Below are positions 48,343 through 56,959 of a DNA stretch of 64,000 nt, piece by piece. Each line of letters opens with the position of its first letter. The first letter of the stretch is position 1. This DNA is from Luteococcus sanguinis. GTDB taxonomy: Bacteria > Actinomycetota > Actinomycetes > Propionibacteriales > Propionibacteriaceae. The position numbers and the translations under genes are program-made. The DNA lies in the NCBI RefSeq assembly GCF_039527675.1, contig NZ_BAAAKI010000003.1, positions 62,001-126,000 on the forward strand. Reading direction: 5' to 3'. Under the pieces are notes generated by a model. That model saw nothing but the letters and a program-made list of their open reading frames with translations, was not told the origin of the DNA and made no database searches.

Positions 48343-49692
48343 ATGCTCGTCCTCCACACCACCATCGCCATCGCAGCGTGTGTGCTGCTCATCATCAGGT
48401 TCAAGATCGACCCGGTGATCTCGTTGGTGGTCGCCTCGCTGTACCTGGGCCTTGCCGGCGGAGTCGGTTTCCCGGGGACGGTCGAGGCGATCACCAAGGG
48501 CTTCGGCAACATCATGACCAGCGTGGGCCTGCTGATCGGCTTCGGCGTGCTCATCGGTGCTCTGCTGCACACCACGGGTGCCTTCACCAAGATGGTGACG
48601 GCGCTGCTGCGCCTGTTCGGCCCCCAGCGCATCCCCTTCGGGCTCGCGTTGGCGCTGGGCACGATCTTCCCGTCGATCTACGTGGACGTGCAGGTGGTGC
48701 TCGCCGCCCCGGTCGCCCGGCAGGCGGCACGGCACATGGGACGCAACGGGCTCGGCCTGATGGCAGCTGCCCTGGGCATCGGCATCTTCTCCGGCTACGT
48801 ATTCGTCGTCCCCGGCCTGTCGGCCATCTCGATCGCGGGCCTGATGTCGATCCCGCTGGGCACCTACCTGCTGTACGGCATCATCATCGGCCCACTCACG
48901 GCCTTCCTGACCGTGTTGATCTTCCGTGTGATGCTGCGGTTCGGGTGGTGGAATCCAGACACCGACGAGGACGATGCCGAGGCGCTGCGCGAGGTGGAGG
49001 AGCGCGAGCTGGCCGCTGCCCAGGACCTGTCCGGAACCCCGCCGCTGGCGCTCTCCCTGCTGCCGATCCTGGTGCCGCTGGTGATGATCGCGTTCGGGGC
49101 CTTCGCCGAACTGTTCGGGTTCACCAACCAGTTCATCGACTTCCTCGGCAACGCGAACGTCGCCCTCTTCGTCGGCCTGTTGATGGCCTACGTGCTGGCC
49201 CGCCGCACCGTCGGGCAGGACGCCACCCAGGAGGCCTTCTCGGACGGCCTGCACACCACCGGTGAGATCCTGCTGGTCACCGGCATCGGCGGCTCGCTGG
49301 GCGCGGTGATCAAGGCGACGGGGCTCGCCAAGGTGCTGGGCGACATGTTCGGCACCGACTCGGGCTCGTCGGCGGTCGTCGTCATCCTGCTGGCCTGGTT
49401 CGTCGCGGCCGTGCTGCACCTGGCCATCGGTTCGGTCTCGGTCGCCGCCATCACCGGCGCCGGCATCATCGCCCCGCTGATGAGCTCCATCGAGGTCGCG
49501 CCAGTCGCCGTCGGTCTGGCGATCGCCGCCGGCGCCCTGTTCGCGTTGCACGTGAACTCGAACTTCTTCTGGATGTTCAAGTCGCTGCTCGGCCTGACCA
49601 CGAAGGGCTCGTTGAAGACGATGACGACGGTGACGACGATCGGCTCCCTGGTGGCGCTGCCGATGGTGATGGCGGTCGCCCTCGTCAGCTGA
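48343..49692 (+). CDS. GntP family permease (gluconate-type H+ symporter)
   Basis: Polytopic membrane carrier of 449 residues, about 12 hydrophobic segments. GFGNIMTSVGLLIGFGVLIG near the start, LALGTIFPSIYVDVQVVLAA, and the C-terminal GALFALHVNSNFFWMFKSLL (N-x-S-x-F-F motif) are GntP/GntT signatures. Substrates in the family are gluconate, other sugar acids, lactate and glycerate; none of the usual kinase or dehydratase partners is adjacent, so the substrate is undecided. GAAGAAG precedes the ATG. It ends 21 bases before the convergent sugar ABC operon. Confidence 0.9.
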   Translation: MLVLHTTIAIAACVLLIIRFKIDPVISLVVASLYLGLAGGVGFPGTVEAITKGFGNIMTSVGLLIGFGVLIGALLHTTGAFTKMVTALLRLFGPQRIPFGLALALGTIFPSIYVDVQVVLAAPVARQAARHMGRNGLGLMAAALGIGIFSGYVFVVPGLSAISIAGLMSIPLGTYLLYGIIIGPLTAFLTVLIFRVMLRFGWWNPDTDEDDAEALREVEERELAAAQDLSGTPPLALSLLPILVPLVMIAFGAFAELFGFTNQFIDFLGNANVALFVGLLMAYVLARRTVGQDATQEAFSDGLHTTGEILLVTGIGGSLGAVIKATGLAKVLGDMFGTDSGSSAVVVILLAWFVAAVLHLAIGSVSVAAITGAGIIAPLMSSIEVAPVAVGLAIAAGALFALHVNSNFFWMFKSLLGLTTKGSLKTMTTVTTIGSLVALPMVMAVALVS

Positions 49693-49713
49693 GCGGCTCG
49701 TTCGGCAGCGGCA

Positions 49714-50553
49714 CTACTTCAGGCCGGAGGTCTCCACGCCCTCGACGAGGAAGCGCTGCAGGAACAGGAAGACACCGACGACGGGGATGATCGCCACCAG
49801 CGCCCCGGCGAACAGCACGGGGTAGTTGACGCCCTGGCTGGTCATGAACTGGCTGAGTGTCACCTGCACCGTCCGGGTGTTCTCGCGGCCGATCAACAGC
49901 GGCCACAGGAAGGCATTCCAGGAGCCGATGAAGGTGATGGTCCCGACCGCCCCGACGATGCCGAGCGAGTTGGGGGCGACGACGCGCCAGAAGGTGGTCC
50001 AGGGGTTGGCGCCGTCGACGCGGGCGGCCTCCTCGAGCTCCACGGGGAAGCCCAGGAAGTTCTGCCGGAACAGGTAGGTGGCGAAGGCGGAGAACAGGCC
50101 GGGCACCACCAGGCCGCGGTAGCTGTCGATCCAGCCGAGCTGCGCGGTCATCACGAACATCGGGATGAAGGTGACCGCGGCCGGAACCATCAGGGTGAAC
50201 AGCGTCAGGCCCAGCAGTGCCCGGGACAGCCGATTGTCGTACCGGGCCAGGGCATAACCAGCGAGCAGCGAGATGAGCAGCGTGAGCGATGTCTGCGTGA
50301 TCGACATCACCGCGGAGTGCAGCATCGAGGACGCCATCGAGACATTTCCGTCCTCGAACAGGGCCCGGAAGTTGGTGAGGTCGAGCTGGTCGGGCAGCCA
50401 CCGCCAGCGCGCGGCGGTGATCAGCCGGTTGGATGCGAAGGCATTGCGCACCAGCACGTAGAAGGGCAGCAGGAAGAGCACCGCCAGCACGCACAACAGC
50501 GCATAGCGCAGGCCCAGCCATCCGCGGTTGCGTCCGCGTCCCGGGGCGCTCAT
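49714..50553 (-). CDS. CUT1 sugar ABC transporter permease (MalG-like)
   Basis: Inner-membrane subunit of a carbohydrate importer, 279 residues with six segments. The EAA loop is LEEAARVDGANPWTTFWRVV (near 190-209), as expected for the MalG side of CUT1 systems. It is the last gene of a three-gene operon with a second permease and a binding protein. No ATPase is encoded nearby, so it probably uses a shared MsiK-type ATPase encoded elsewhere, as is common in actinobacteria. Confidence 0.92.
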   Translation of the reverse strand: MSAPGRGRNRGWLGLRYALLCVLAVLFLLPFYVLVRNAFASNRLITAARWRWLPDQLDLTNFRALFEDGNVSMASSMLHSAVMSITQTSLTLLISLLAGYALARYDNRLSRALLGLTLFTLMVPAAVTFIPMFVMTAQLGWIDSYRGLVVPGLFSAFATYLFRQNFLGFPVELEEAARVDGANPWTTFWRVVAPNSLGIVGAVGTITFIGSWNAFLWPLLIGRENTRTVQVTLSQFMTSQGVNYPVLFAGALVAIIPVVGVFLFLQRFLVEGVETSGLK

Positions 50554-50566
50554 CGTCGTTGCCTTG

Positions 50567-51493
50567 TCATGACGCGTCCGCCTTCTCGGTGCGATTGACC
50601 AGCCAGTTCTGCACGAGCCCGAAGAAGACGATCAGGGCGGTGATGATCATCGTCCCGGCGCCGCCGAGACCGAGGTCCTGCTGGCCGCCGCCGATCGAGA
50701 TCAGGTACAGGTGCACCAGCGGGGGACGGGCATAGGGCGGGTAGGAGCCCATCGTGCCCAACAGGTTGAAGAACTCGTCGAAGGCCTGGAAGGCGCCGAT
50801 CAGGAGCAGCATCAGCACGGCCACCGATGTGGCCCGCAGCTGGGGGAGCGTGATGTGGCGCAACAGCCGCCAGCCGGTCGCACCGTCGAGGGCAGCGGCC
50901 TCGTAGGTCTCCAGCGGGATCTTGTTGAGGCCGGCGATGAACAAGATCATGTAGAAGCCGGCCTGCAGCCACAGCCGCAGGCTGACCAGCACCAGCCAGT
51001 ACCAGGAGTTCGTCCCACCCAGCCAGTTCACGTTCTCGCCGCCCACCTGGCGCAGCAGCGAGTTGACCAGCCCGAATCGGGTGCCGGAGAAGAAGGCCAG
51101 ACGCCAGATCATCGCCGCGATCACGTAGGAGACGGCGGTGGGGATGAAGAAGACCGAGCGGAAGAAGGCCTGACCGGTCTTGATGCCGTCCAGCAGCAGC
51201 GCCAGGCCCAAGGAGGCCACGAAGGTGGCCGGGACGATGAAGGCACTGAAGCCGATGAAGGTGACGATCGACTGCTGGAAGAGCCGGTCGCCCAGCAGGT
51301 AGCGGTAGTTGTCGAGGCCGACGAACTTCGTCGGCGTGACGGTGTTGCGGGCGTCGAAGAAGGAGAGGTACGCGCTCCAGAAGATCGGGATGTAGACGAA
51401 CAGCGCCAACCCGATCACGAAGGGCGCGACGAAGGCGAGGAACCACCAGGTGCTTCCCTGATGGCCCCCCACCCGTCGCAGGAATCCCTTCAT
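50567..51493 (-). CDS. CUT1 sugar ABC transporter permease (MalF-like)
   Basis: Second permease, 308 residues, six segments plus a short N-terminal basic stretch. The EAA loop is LETYEAAALDGATGWRLLRH (near 204-223). Its ATG overlaps the stop of the binding-protein gene (ATGA) and it is followed after 13 bases by the MalG-like gene. The binding protein and permeases together define an oligosaccharide importer with unknown substrate. Confidence 0.92.
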   Translation of the reverse strand: MKGFLRRVGGHQGSTWWFLAFVAPFVIGLALFVYIPIFWSAYLSFFDARNTVTPTKFVGLDNYRYLLGDRLFQQSIVTFIGFSAFIVPATFVASLGLALLLDGIKTGQAFFRSVFFIPTAVSYVIAAMIWRLAFFSGTRFGLVNSLLRQVGGENVNWLGGTNSWYWLVLVSLRLWLQAGFYMILFIAGLNKIPLETYEAAALDGATGWRLLRHITLPQLRATSVAVLMLLLIGAFQAFDEFFNLLGTMGSYPPYARPPLVHLYLISIGGGQQDLGLGGAGTMIITALIVFFGLVQNWLVNRTEKADAS

Positions 51494-52791
51494 CAGCCCT
51501 TGATGCGCTTGAGCTCGGAGGTGATCTTGGTGCCGACCGTGGCGAACTCCTTGGCCGGGTCGGCCTTCTTCTTGATCACATTGCTGACCGCGGCCGAGTA
51601 GGCATCACCCATGGCGCCCGACCACAGGATGTCGCTGGCGGGCTTGCCGAAGTCGGTGAGGATCTTCGCGGCATCGGCGCCGGCGCCGTCGGCGAGCTTC
51701 GTGCAGCGGGGCGCCAGCTCGGTCTGGGCGGGAACGTGGGTGCCGTAGTTGTTCGCGAAGTCCACCTGGTCGTCGACCTGGTCGACCCACAACCACTTCA
51801 CGTACTGCTTGGCGGCCTCGACGTTCTTGCCCTTGGCGGCGACGCAGGAGCCGAAGGCGCCGAACATGGTCGCCTGCTTGCCGGCGGCCCCGACGGCGGG
51901 GAAGGGGATGACGCCGAAGTCGTCGCCGAGCGCCTTCTCGATGTCGGTCATCGACCACAGGCCACCCCACTGCATAGCGCACTCCTCGTTCGCGAACGGG
52001 GAGCCGTCGTACCAGTCCTTCGAGGCCGACTGCAGCAGCCCGCCACCGTTGAACAGCTTGTCGCGGTAGTCGGTGAGCGCGGTGTAGAAGTTCTGGTTCA
52101 GGAAGCCCGCGCCGGTGCGATCGGCGTTCAGCTGGGAGTTGCCGGACGCGTACAGCAGCGCCGTGCCGATCGGGCCGATGCCGTCGTTGCCGACGAACAG
52201 GCCGCCCATGTCCTTGGTCTTGACCTTGTTGGCCACGTTGACCAGTTCGTCGAAGGTGGTGGGAGCCTGCACGCCCGCCTTCTCCAGGATCGACTTGCGG
52301 TAGTACAGCAGGTGCATGTCGACGACCTGCGGGATGCCGTAGATCTTGCCCTCATAGGTCATGCGGTTGAGCAGCTCGGTGTTGAACTTGCTCTTCGCGT
52401 CGCCGATGACGTCCGTGAGGTCGGCCACCTGACCGGCCTGGATCATGTCGATGCTCGGGCCCATCTCGGACTCGAAGACGTCCGGGATGTCGGCCGTCAA
52501 CAGTGCGGCCGACAGCAGCTTCGCGTAGTCGCCGACATTCCACTTCACGGTGACCTTGGCCGGGTCGTAGGCGGCGGCGTACTTCTTGACCGCCTCCTGG
52601 GTGCCCGCCTCGCCGTACTCGTGGTACCACTGCGTCAGGGCCACGGACGATGCGGAGCCTGCCCCGGAGGCAGCGGTGCTCGACGACGAGCCGCTCGACA
52701 GGCCTCCGTCATTGGAGCCGCAGGCGGCCAGGGCGGTGGCGGTGGCCGCCGCGCCGGACAGGGTGAGGAAATGGCGCCGGTTGAAAGTCAT
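51493..52791 (-). CDS. CUT1 sugar ABC transporter substrate-binding lipoprotein
   Basis: Extracellular solute-binding protein family 1, 432 residues. The N-terminus NRRHFLTLSG resembles a twin-arginine signal and ends in the lipobox ALAAC, with lipidated Cys at about 24, so it may be exported folded by Tat. Ligand-binding Trp-rich segments include ALTQWYHEYGEAGTQEAVKK and MQWGGLWSMTDIEKALGDDF. First gene of the operon, leaderless from TAGGCT, and divergent from hemW. The substrate cannot be named; no glycosidase or LacI regulator is adjacent. Confidence 0.92.
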   Translation of the reverse strand: MTFNRRHFLTLSGAAATATALAACGSNDGGLSSGSSSSTAASGAGSASSVALTQWYHEYGEAGTQEAVKKYAAAYDPAKVTVKWNVGDYAKLLSAALLTADIPDVFESEMGPSIDMIQAGQVADLTDVIGDAKSKFNTELLNRMTYEGKIYGIPQVVDMHLLYYRKSILEKAGVQAPTTFDELVNVANKVKTKDMGGLFVGNDGIGPIGTALLYASGNSQLNADRTGAGFLNQNFYTALTDYRDKLFNGGGLLQSASKDWYDGSPFANEECAMQWGGLWSMTDIEKALGDDFGVIPFPAVGAAGKQATMFGAFGSCVAAKGKNVEAAKQYVKWLWVDQVDDQVDFANNYGTHVPAQTELAPRCTKLADGAGADAAKILTDFGKPASDILWSGAMGDAYSAAVSNVIKKKADPAKEFATVGTKITSELKRIKG

Positions 52792-52797
52792 GGCCGG

Positions 52798-52803
52798 AGC
52801 CTA
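52798..52803 (-). promoter_or_regulatory. -10 element of the CUT1 sugar operon
   Basis: TAGGCT on the minus strand, 6 bases before the ATG at 52791. Confidence 0.5.
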
Positions 52804-52894
52804 TTGCGTCGGTCCGGCAAATCGGAGGATGCTCGGCACTCGATCCTGCCGGTCGGCTCACGGCGCAACCGGGTGGGCGCACCGGGGCGCTGGG

Positions 52895-52900
52895 TAGGGT
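52895..52900 (+). promoter_or_regulatory. -10 element of hemW
   Basis: TAGGGT, 6 bases before the GTG at 52907. Confidence 0.45.
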
Positions 52901-52906
52901 TGGCGG

Positions 52907-54112
52907 GTGCCATCCACCCTGCCTGACGGTGAACCCGTCCCCACCGACGGTTCACTGCCGGCACCCGCGGTCGTGGACCTGACCCGAACACCCCTCTCGA
53001 TCTACCTGCACGTGCCGTTCTGCTCGACGCGCTGTGGATATTGTGACTTCAACACCTACACAGCCAACGAGCTGCAGGGCACCGGGACGAGCGACTACCT
53101 CGCCGCAGCGCACGCCGAGATCGACCTGGCCGCACGCATTCTGGACGGCGCCCCGCCCGCGTCCACGATCTTCGTCGGCGGTGGCACCCCGACGCTGCTG
53201 ACCGGCGCTGAGCTGGGTGGACTTGTGGCACACGTCCGAGACGTGATCGGGCTGGCGCCTGACGCGGAGGTGACCACCGAGGCCAACCCCGAGACCGTCA
53301 CCCCCCAGTTGCTCGACGAGTTGTTGGCCACCGGTTTCACCCGGATGAGCTTGGGCATGCAGTCCGCGACCCCGTCCGTGTTGCGCCTGCTGGACCGCGT
53401 CCACACCCCCGGACGGGCGGTCGAGGTCGCCCGGATGGCCCACGCGGCAGGATTCGCCGACGTCTCGCTCGACCTCATCTACGGTACGCCGGGGGAGTCG
53501 CTGGACGACTGGCGCACTTCACTTGAGACCGCTCTGTCGGCCGACCCGGAGCACATCAGCGCCTACGCACTCATCATCGAGGACGGCACGCGGCTGGCCC
53601 GTCGGATCGAGCGCGGTGAGGTGCCGATGACCGACGACGACGACCTGGCGGACAAGTACCTGCTGGCTGAGGAGGTGCTCACCAAGGCGGGTCTGGACGC
53701 CTATGAGGTGAGCAACTGGTCGCGCGGCGTGCAGCACCGCGCACGCCACAACATGGCCTACTGGCTCGGGCACAACTGGTGGGGCATCGGGCCTGGCGCG
53801 CACAGCCACGTCGGCGGGGTCCGTTGGTGGAATGTCAAGCATCCGCGCAGCTATGCCGCCGCCTTGGCCGCGGGACGCTCACCCGGCGCGGGACGCGAGG
53901 TCCTGAATCCCGATGACCGGCGGGTGGAGCGGGTGCTGTTGGAACTGCGCCTCTCGGACGGGCTGCCGGTGGAAGTGCTGACCGACTCCGAGGCCGAGCG
54001 GGTCCACGCCGTGGTGGACTCGGGTCTGGGTGAGCTGCGCAACCAGAACCTGGTGCTCACCCTGCGTGGACGCCTGCTCGCTGACGCCGTCATTCGCGAC
54101 CTGCTGGACTGA
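52907..54112 (+). CDS. hemW: HemW, radical SAM heme chaperone
   Basis: Coproporphyrinogen-dehydrogenase-like radical SAM protein that binds heme and delivers it to membrane hemoproteins; older annotation calls it HemN. It has 401 residues. The cluster motif CSTRCGYCDF has cysteines at about 39, 43 and 46, and CDF rather than HemN's extra Cys fits HemW. GGGTPTLLTG, MQSATPSVLRLLDRVHTP and the C-terminal HemN_C domain follow. In many actinobacteria hemW lies between lepA and hrcA; here both junctions contain extra genes. The SRPBCC gene starts 5 bases after the stop. Confidence 0.94.
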   Translation: MPSTLPDGEPVPTDGSLPAPAVVDLTRTPLSIYLHVPFCSTRCGYCDFNTYTANELQGTGTSDYLAAAHAEIDLAARILDGAPPASTIFVGGGTPTLLTGAELGGLVAHVRDVIGLAPDAEVTTEANPETVTPQLLDELLATGFTRMSLGMQSATPSVLRLLDRVHTPGRAVEVARMAHAAGFADVSLDLIYGTPGESLDDWRTSLETALSADPEHISAYALIIEDGTRLARRIERGEVPMTDDDDLADKYLLAEEVLTKAGLDAYEVSNWSRGVQHRARHNMAYWLGHNWWGIGPGAHSHVGGVRWWNVKHPRSYAAALAAGRSPGAGREVLNPDDRRVERVLLELRLSDGLPVEVLTDSEAERVHAVVDSGLGELRNQNLVLTLRGRLLADAVIRDLLD

Positions 54113-54117
54113 CCGCC

Positions 54118-54540
54118 ATGGCAAGCCCGTTCTTTCGTCTGGAACTGCTCGTCGATGGCGGGCCGGAGCAGGTCTGGGCGCGGTTGTGGGACCTCGACCG
54201 GCACACGGCCTCGGTGCCGCTCACCCGAGTTGGAAGTGATGACGGCGCCCTGCGCCACGGCTCCCGATTCGTCGCCCGGACCACCGTCGGACCGATCGGT
54301 TTCGACGACGTGATGGTCGTTGACGGATGGGAACCGCCGTCACTGGCCGCCATCACCAAGTGCGGCCGCCTGCTGACCGGAACCATCACCGTCGAACTGG
54401 CCGCCGAGGGCGAGCGCACCCGGGTCGTCTGGACCCAGCACTACGGCGCCCGCGGGGTCCCGGACCGGGCCGCGGCCCTCGTCCGTCCGGTCGTTGCAGC
54501 CGGGTATCGACGCAGCCTGCGCGCCATCCTCGCCCCGTGA
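54118..54540 (+). CDS. SRPBCC family protein
   Basis: Small START/Bet-v1-like fold protein of 140 residues, with the helix-grip pattern FFRLELLVDGGPEQVWARLW at the N-terminus and a C-terminal helix (RPVVAAGYRRSLRAILA). Such proteins bind lipids or polyketides in a hydrophobic cavity; no function can be given. Directly downstream of hemW, so probably co-transcribed. Confidence 0.78.
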   Translation: MASPFFRLELLVDGGPEQVWARLWDLDRHTASVPLTRVGSDDGALRHGSRFVARTTVGPIGFDDVMVVDGWEPPSLAAITKCGRLLTGTITVELAAEGERTRVVWTQHYGARGVPDRAAALVRPVVAAGYRRSLRAILAP

Positions 54541-54581
54541 GCGCGCGGCGGTAGCCTCGACGTCCGAACGGAAGGACGGAT

Positions 54582-55430
54582 GTGGATCGCTACAGCAAGG
54601 ACGTGCTCACCCCCGGGTGGCAGCGGGGCAACAAGCCCGTCACCACGGACGTGCCGATGGAGATCGGGATGGTCGTCGAGGAGCCCAAGACCGGCTTCTG
54701 CGGCGCCATCGTCAAGTGGGAGCACGGCGTGGTCGTCCTCGAGGACTACAAGCTGAAGCGGCGGTCGTTCCCCGTCGGCCCCGGTTTCCTGCTGGAGGGC
54801 CAGCCGGTGGCGCTGCGGGTGCCGCCACGGCAGGGCAGTGCCCAGGGCAAGTACACGGCCTCGGGTTCGCGGGCGGTCCCGTCCGGCCCGGCGAAGGTGG
54901 CGCTCCCGAGCCGGATCTACGTCGAGGGACGCCACGACGCCGAACTGGTGGAGAAGGTGTGGGGCGATGACCTGCGCCATGTCGGCGTGGTCGTGGAGTA
55001 CCTGGGTGGCATCGACGACCTGGTCGGCATCGTCGCCGAGTTCCGTCCCGAGAAGGGACGACGTCTCGGCGTGCTGGTCGACCACCTGGTCTCCGGCTCC
55101 AAGGAGTCGCGGATCGCGGCCGATGTCGCCCGCGGCGGCTACGGCGACTACGTGATGATCACCGGCCACCGCTTCATCGACATCTGGCAGGCGGTGCTGC
55201 CGTCCCGGATCGGGCTGAAGAAGTGGCCCGAGGTCCCCAAGGACCAGGACTGGAAGAAGGGGACGCTCGCGGCGCTGAACCTGCCACACGCCGACCAGAA
55301 GGACGTCGCCCAGGCCTGGCAGGCGATCTTGGCCCGGGTCACCAGCTGGCGCGACCTGGACCCCAAGTTCAACACCGAGATGGAGAAGCTGATCGACTTC
55401 GTCACCCAGGACCACATCGACGAGGGCTAG
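54582..55430 (+). CDS. DUF3097 family protein
   Basis: Actinobacterial conserved protein of 282 residues, DUF3097. Recognised by YSKDVLTPGWQRGNKPVTTD at the N-terminus and, in the second half, a Toprim-like pattern: IYVEGRHDAELVEKVWGDDL with conserved EGRHD, then GVLVDHLVSGSKESRIA. The acidic residues of these two blocks could bind metal as in Toprim nucleases and primases, which suggests a nucleic-acid role, unproven. GTG start with GGAAGGA upstream; TAGCCT at 54552-54557 may be its -10. Found beside hemW-hrcA in related genomes. Confidence 0.85.
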   Translation: MDRYSKDVLTPGWQRGNKPVTTDVPMEIGMVVEEPKTGFCGAIVKWEHGVVVLEDYKLKRRSFPVGPGFLLEGQPVALRVPPRQGSAQGKYTASGSRAVPSGPAKVALPSRIYVEGRHDAELVEKVWGDDLRHVGVVVEYLGGIDDLVGIVAEFRPEKGRRLGVLVDHLVSGSKESRIAADVARGGYGDYVMITGHRFIDIWQAVLPSRIGLKKWPEVPKDQDWKKGTLAALNLPHADQKDVAQAWQAILARVTSWRDLDPKFNTEMEKLIDFVTQDHIDEG

Positions 55431-55442
55431 CGGTCACGACGC

Positions 55443-55838
55443 CTAGCGGCGGGCATCGACCAGGGCGCACGCACCGCTGGACAGCACCAGCCTGTCGGCG
55501 GTGACTAAGGTGAGTGACTCGGCTTGCGCCTGCGCGATGATCAGCGCGTCGAATGGGTCGTTGTGGGGGAGCTCCACGCTCGCCGCATGCAGACTGTGCA
55601 CAGCGGTGACCGGCAACTCCTGCACCCCAGCCATCTGGATGCCCTCAACGAGGCCTGGGCCGATGACGAATCGACCACGACGTTGCTTCAACACCAGTTC
55701 CCAGACCGAGGCAGCGGAGTAGCGGACGGACCCGCCCCCGGTGATCAGGCGCCGGGCGGTGGGCCCGAGCCGCTCCGAGTCCTCCAGCAGCCAGACGAGG
55801 ACGTGGGTGTCCAGCAGCAGGTCAGAGGAGTTCGGCAT
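55443..55838 (-). CDS. PIN-domain toxin, VapC type
   Basis: Putative toxin ribonuclease of 131 residues. PIN acidic residues are visible in LLDTHVLVWLLED (D at about 10), VWELVLKQ (E), NDPFDALIIAQA (D near 93-96) and VTADR (D near 115). The sequence belongs to the subgroup with a THVLVW motif often annotated as type II toxin VapC. Its start overlaps the antitoxin gene by 17 bases. VapC proteins cleave tRNA or rRNA; the target here is unknown. Confidence 0.88.
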   Translation of the reverse strand: MPNSSDLLLDTHVLVWLLEDSERLGPTARRLITGGGSVRYSAASVWELVLKQRRGRFVIGPGLVEGIQMAGVQELPVTAVHSLHAASVELPHNDPFDALIIAQAQAESLTLVTADRLVLSSGACALVDARR

Positions 55839-56082
55839 CCGTGGGGCTCTCCGTGAGGGCGTCGACCAGGTCGTCGGGTCCGTCGAGGAGGTCGTCGGCG
55901 TCGGCGTCCGAAAGCAGGATCTGCCCCCTCATGGTCCCGAACACGATGTCGGCACGGCGATGGGGGACGAGGTCCGCGACCGGCTTTCCCGCCCGTGCGA
56001 TGGTGACGGTCTGACCTGCCTCGACCGCCTCGAGCAGGCGTGAGAGGTGGGTTTTCGCCTCATGGATGTTGACCGTGGACAT
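55822..56082 (-). CDS. Phd/YefM family antitoxin
   Basis: Antitoxin partner of the PIN toxin, 86 residues. MSTVNIHEAKTHLSRLLEAV (about 1-20) is the Phd/YefM DNA-binding N-terminus, and GKPVADLVP is the conserved middle. The acidic C-terminal half (DADADDLLDGPDDLV) would neutralise the toxin. The ATG at 56082 is chosen because a family N-terminus begins there. The promoter region carries a 10-bp direct repeat that may be its operator. Confidence 0.88.
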   Translation of the reverse strand: MSTVNIHEAKTHLSRLLEAVEAGQTVTIARAGKPVADLVPHRRADIVFGTMRGQILLSDADADDLLDGPDDLVDALTESPTDAELL

Positions 56083-56095
56083 GCCGCCATTGTGC

Positions 56096-56113
56096 GACTT
56101 AGTCCGACTTAGT
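56096..56113 (-). promoter_or_regulatory. Direct repeats upstream of the toxin-antitoxin genes
   Basis: GACTTAGT occurs at 56096-56103 and 56106-56113, a 10-base period that puts both on the same DNA face. It is 14 bases upstream of the antitoxin ATG and 31 bases from the IMPase start, so it could regulate either. Autorepression by the antitoxin is the simplest reading. Confidence 0.45.
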
Positions 56114-56131
56114 TCAAGCATCTGGTCGATG

Positions 56132-56137
56132 TAGCAT
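56132..56137 (+). promoter_or_regulatory. -10 element of the inositol monophosphatase gene
   Basis: TAGCAT, 6 bases before the ATG at 56144. Divergent from the antitoxin promoter. Confidence 0.4.
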
Positions 56138-56143
56138 GACCAC

Positions 56144-56929
56144 ATGGCAGGCATGGATGAGGTCCTCACGCTGATGCAGGAGGTTGCCGCCGAGGTGATC
56201 GATCCTCGCTTCCGGGCGCTCGCGTCCGGTGAGGTGGACCAGAAGAACCCGGGCGACTACGTTACGATCGCCGACCGCGAGTCCGAGCTGTTGCTCACCG
56301 CGGCCCTCCCGAAGCACTTCCCGGGAGCGGTGGTCGTGGGTGAGGAGGCCACCTTCCTCGACCCGACCATCCTCGACCGACTGGACGACGAACACGTCTT
56401 CCTCGTCGACCCGGTCGACGGCACCCGGAACTTCGTCAAGGGCAGCCCCGACCACGGCGTGATGGTCGCCGAACTGCAGCGCGGTGAACCCGTCCGCTCC
56501 TGGATCTGGCAGCCGCAGCACGGCGTCGCCTACCTGGCCGAGAAGGGTTCCGGGGCCCACCGCCGCGACGCCAGCTCCGACGAGGTGCTGCGGGTCGGAG
56601 CGGCACCCGAGCAGCCGCGTGGGGCGACCTCCAAGGGCTCCCGATTCGGCTTCGATGCCGACGGCCGCCTGGCCTCCGTGGTCTCCAGCATCTGGTGCGT
56701 CGCCCTGGACTACCCGCGCGTCGTCGAGGGCCAGCTCGACTACCTCGTCTACAAGAACCTGAAGCCCTGGGACCACGTGCCCTGCACCCTGTTGCTGCGC
56801 GAGGCCGGTGGGGTTGCCATCACCTTCGACGGGGACGACTACCGTCCCGCCTCGACCGGCCCCGGCCTGGTTGCGGCGGTCTCGCCAGAGGTTGCGCAGT
56901 TGGTCGTCGACACCTGGCAGGCGCCCTGA
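56144..56929 (+). CDS. Inositol monophosphatase family protein
   Basis: Mg-dependent phosphatase of the IMPase/FBPase superfamily, 261 residues. Metal and phosphate ligands: GEEAT at about 66-70, DPVDGTRNF at about 89-97, and KPWDHVP near 206-212. Natural substrates may be inositol phosphate, histidinol phosphate (HisN-like), or fructose-1,6-bisphosphate; the sequence does not decide. An in-frame ATG at 56153 is an alternative start. Convergent with the MBL-fold gene. Confidence 0.9.
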   Translation: MAGMDEVLTLMQEVAAEVIDPRFRALASGEVDQKNPGDYVTIADRESELLLTAALPKHFPGAVVVGEEATFLDPTILDRLDDEHVFLVDPVDGTRNFVKGSPDHGVMVAELQRGEPVRSWIWQPQHGVAYLAEKGSGAHRRDASSDEVLRVGAAPEQPRGATSKGSRFGFDADGRLASVVSSIWCVALDYPRVVEGQLDYLVYKNLKPWDHVPCTLLLREAGGVAITFDGDDYRPASTGPGLVAAVSPEVAQLVVDTWQAP

Positions 56930-56959
56930 CCGCTCCCGGCTCGGGGCGAGTGGGCCGGC

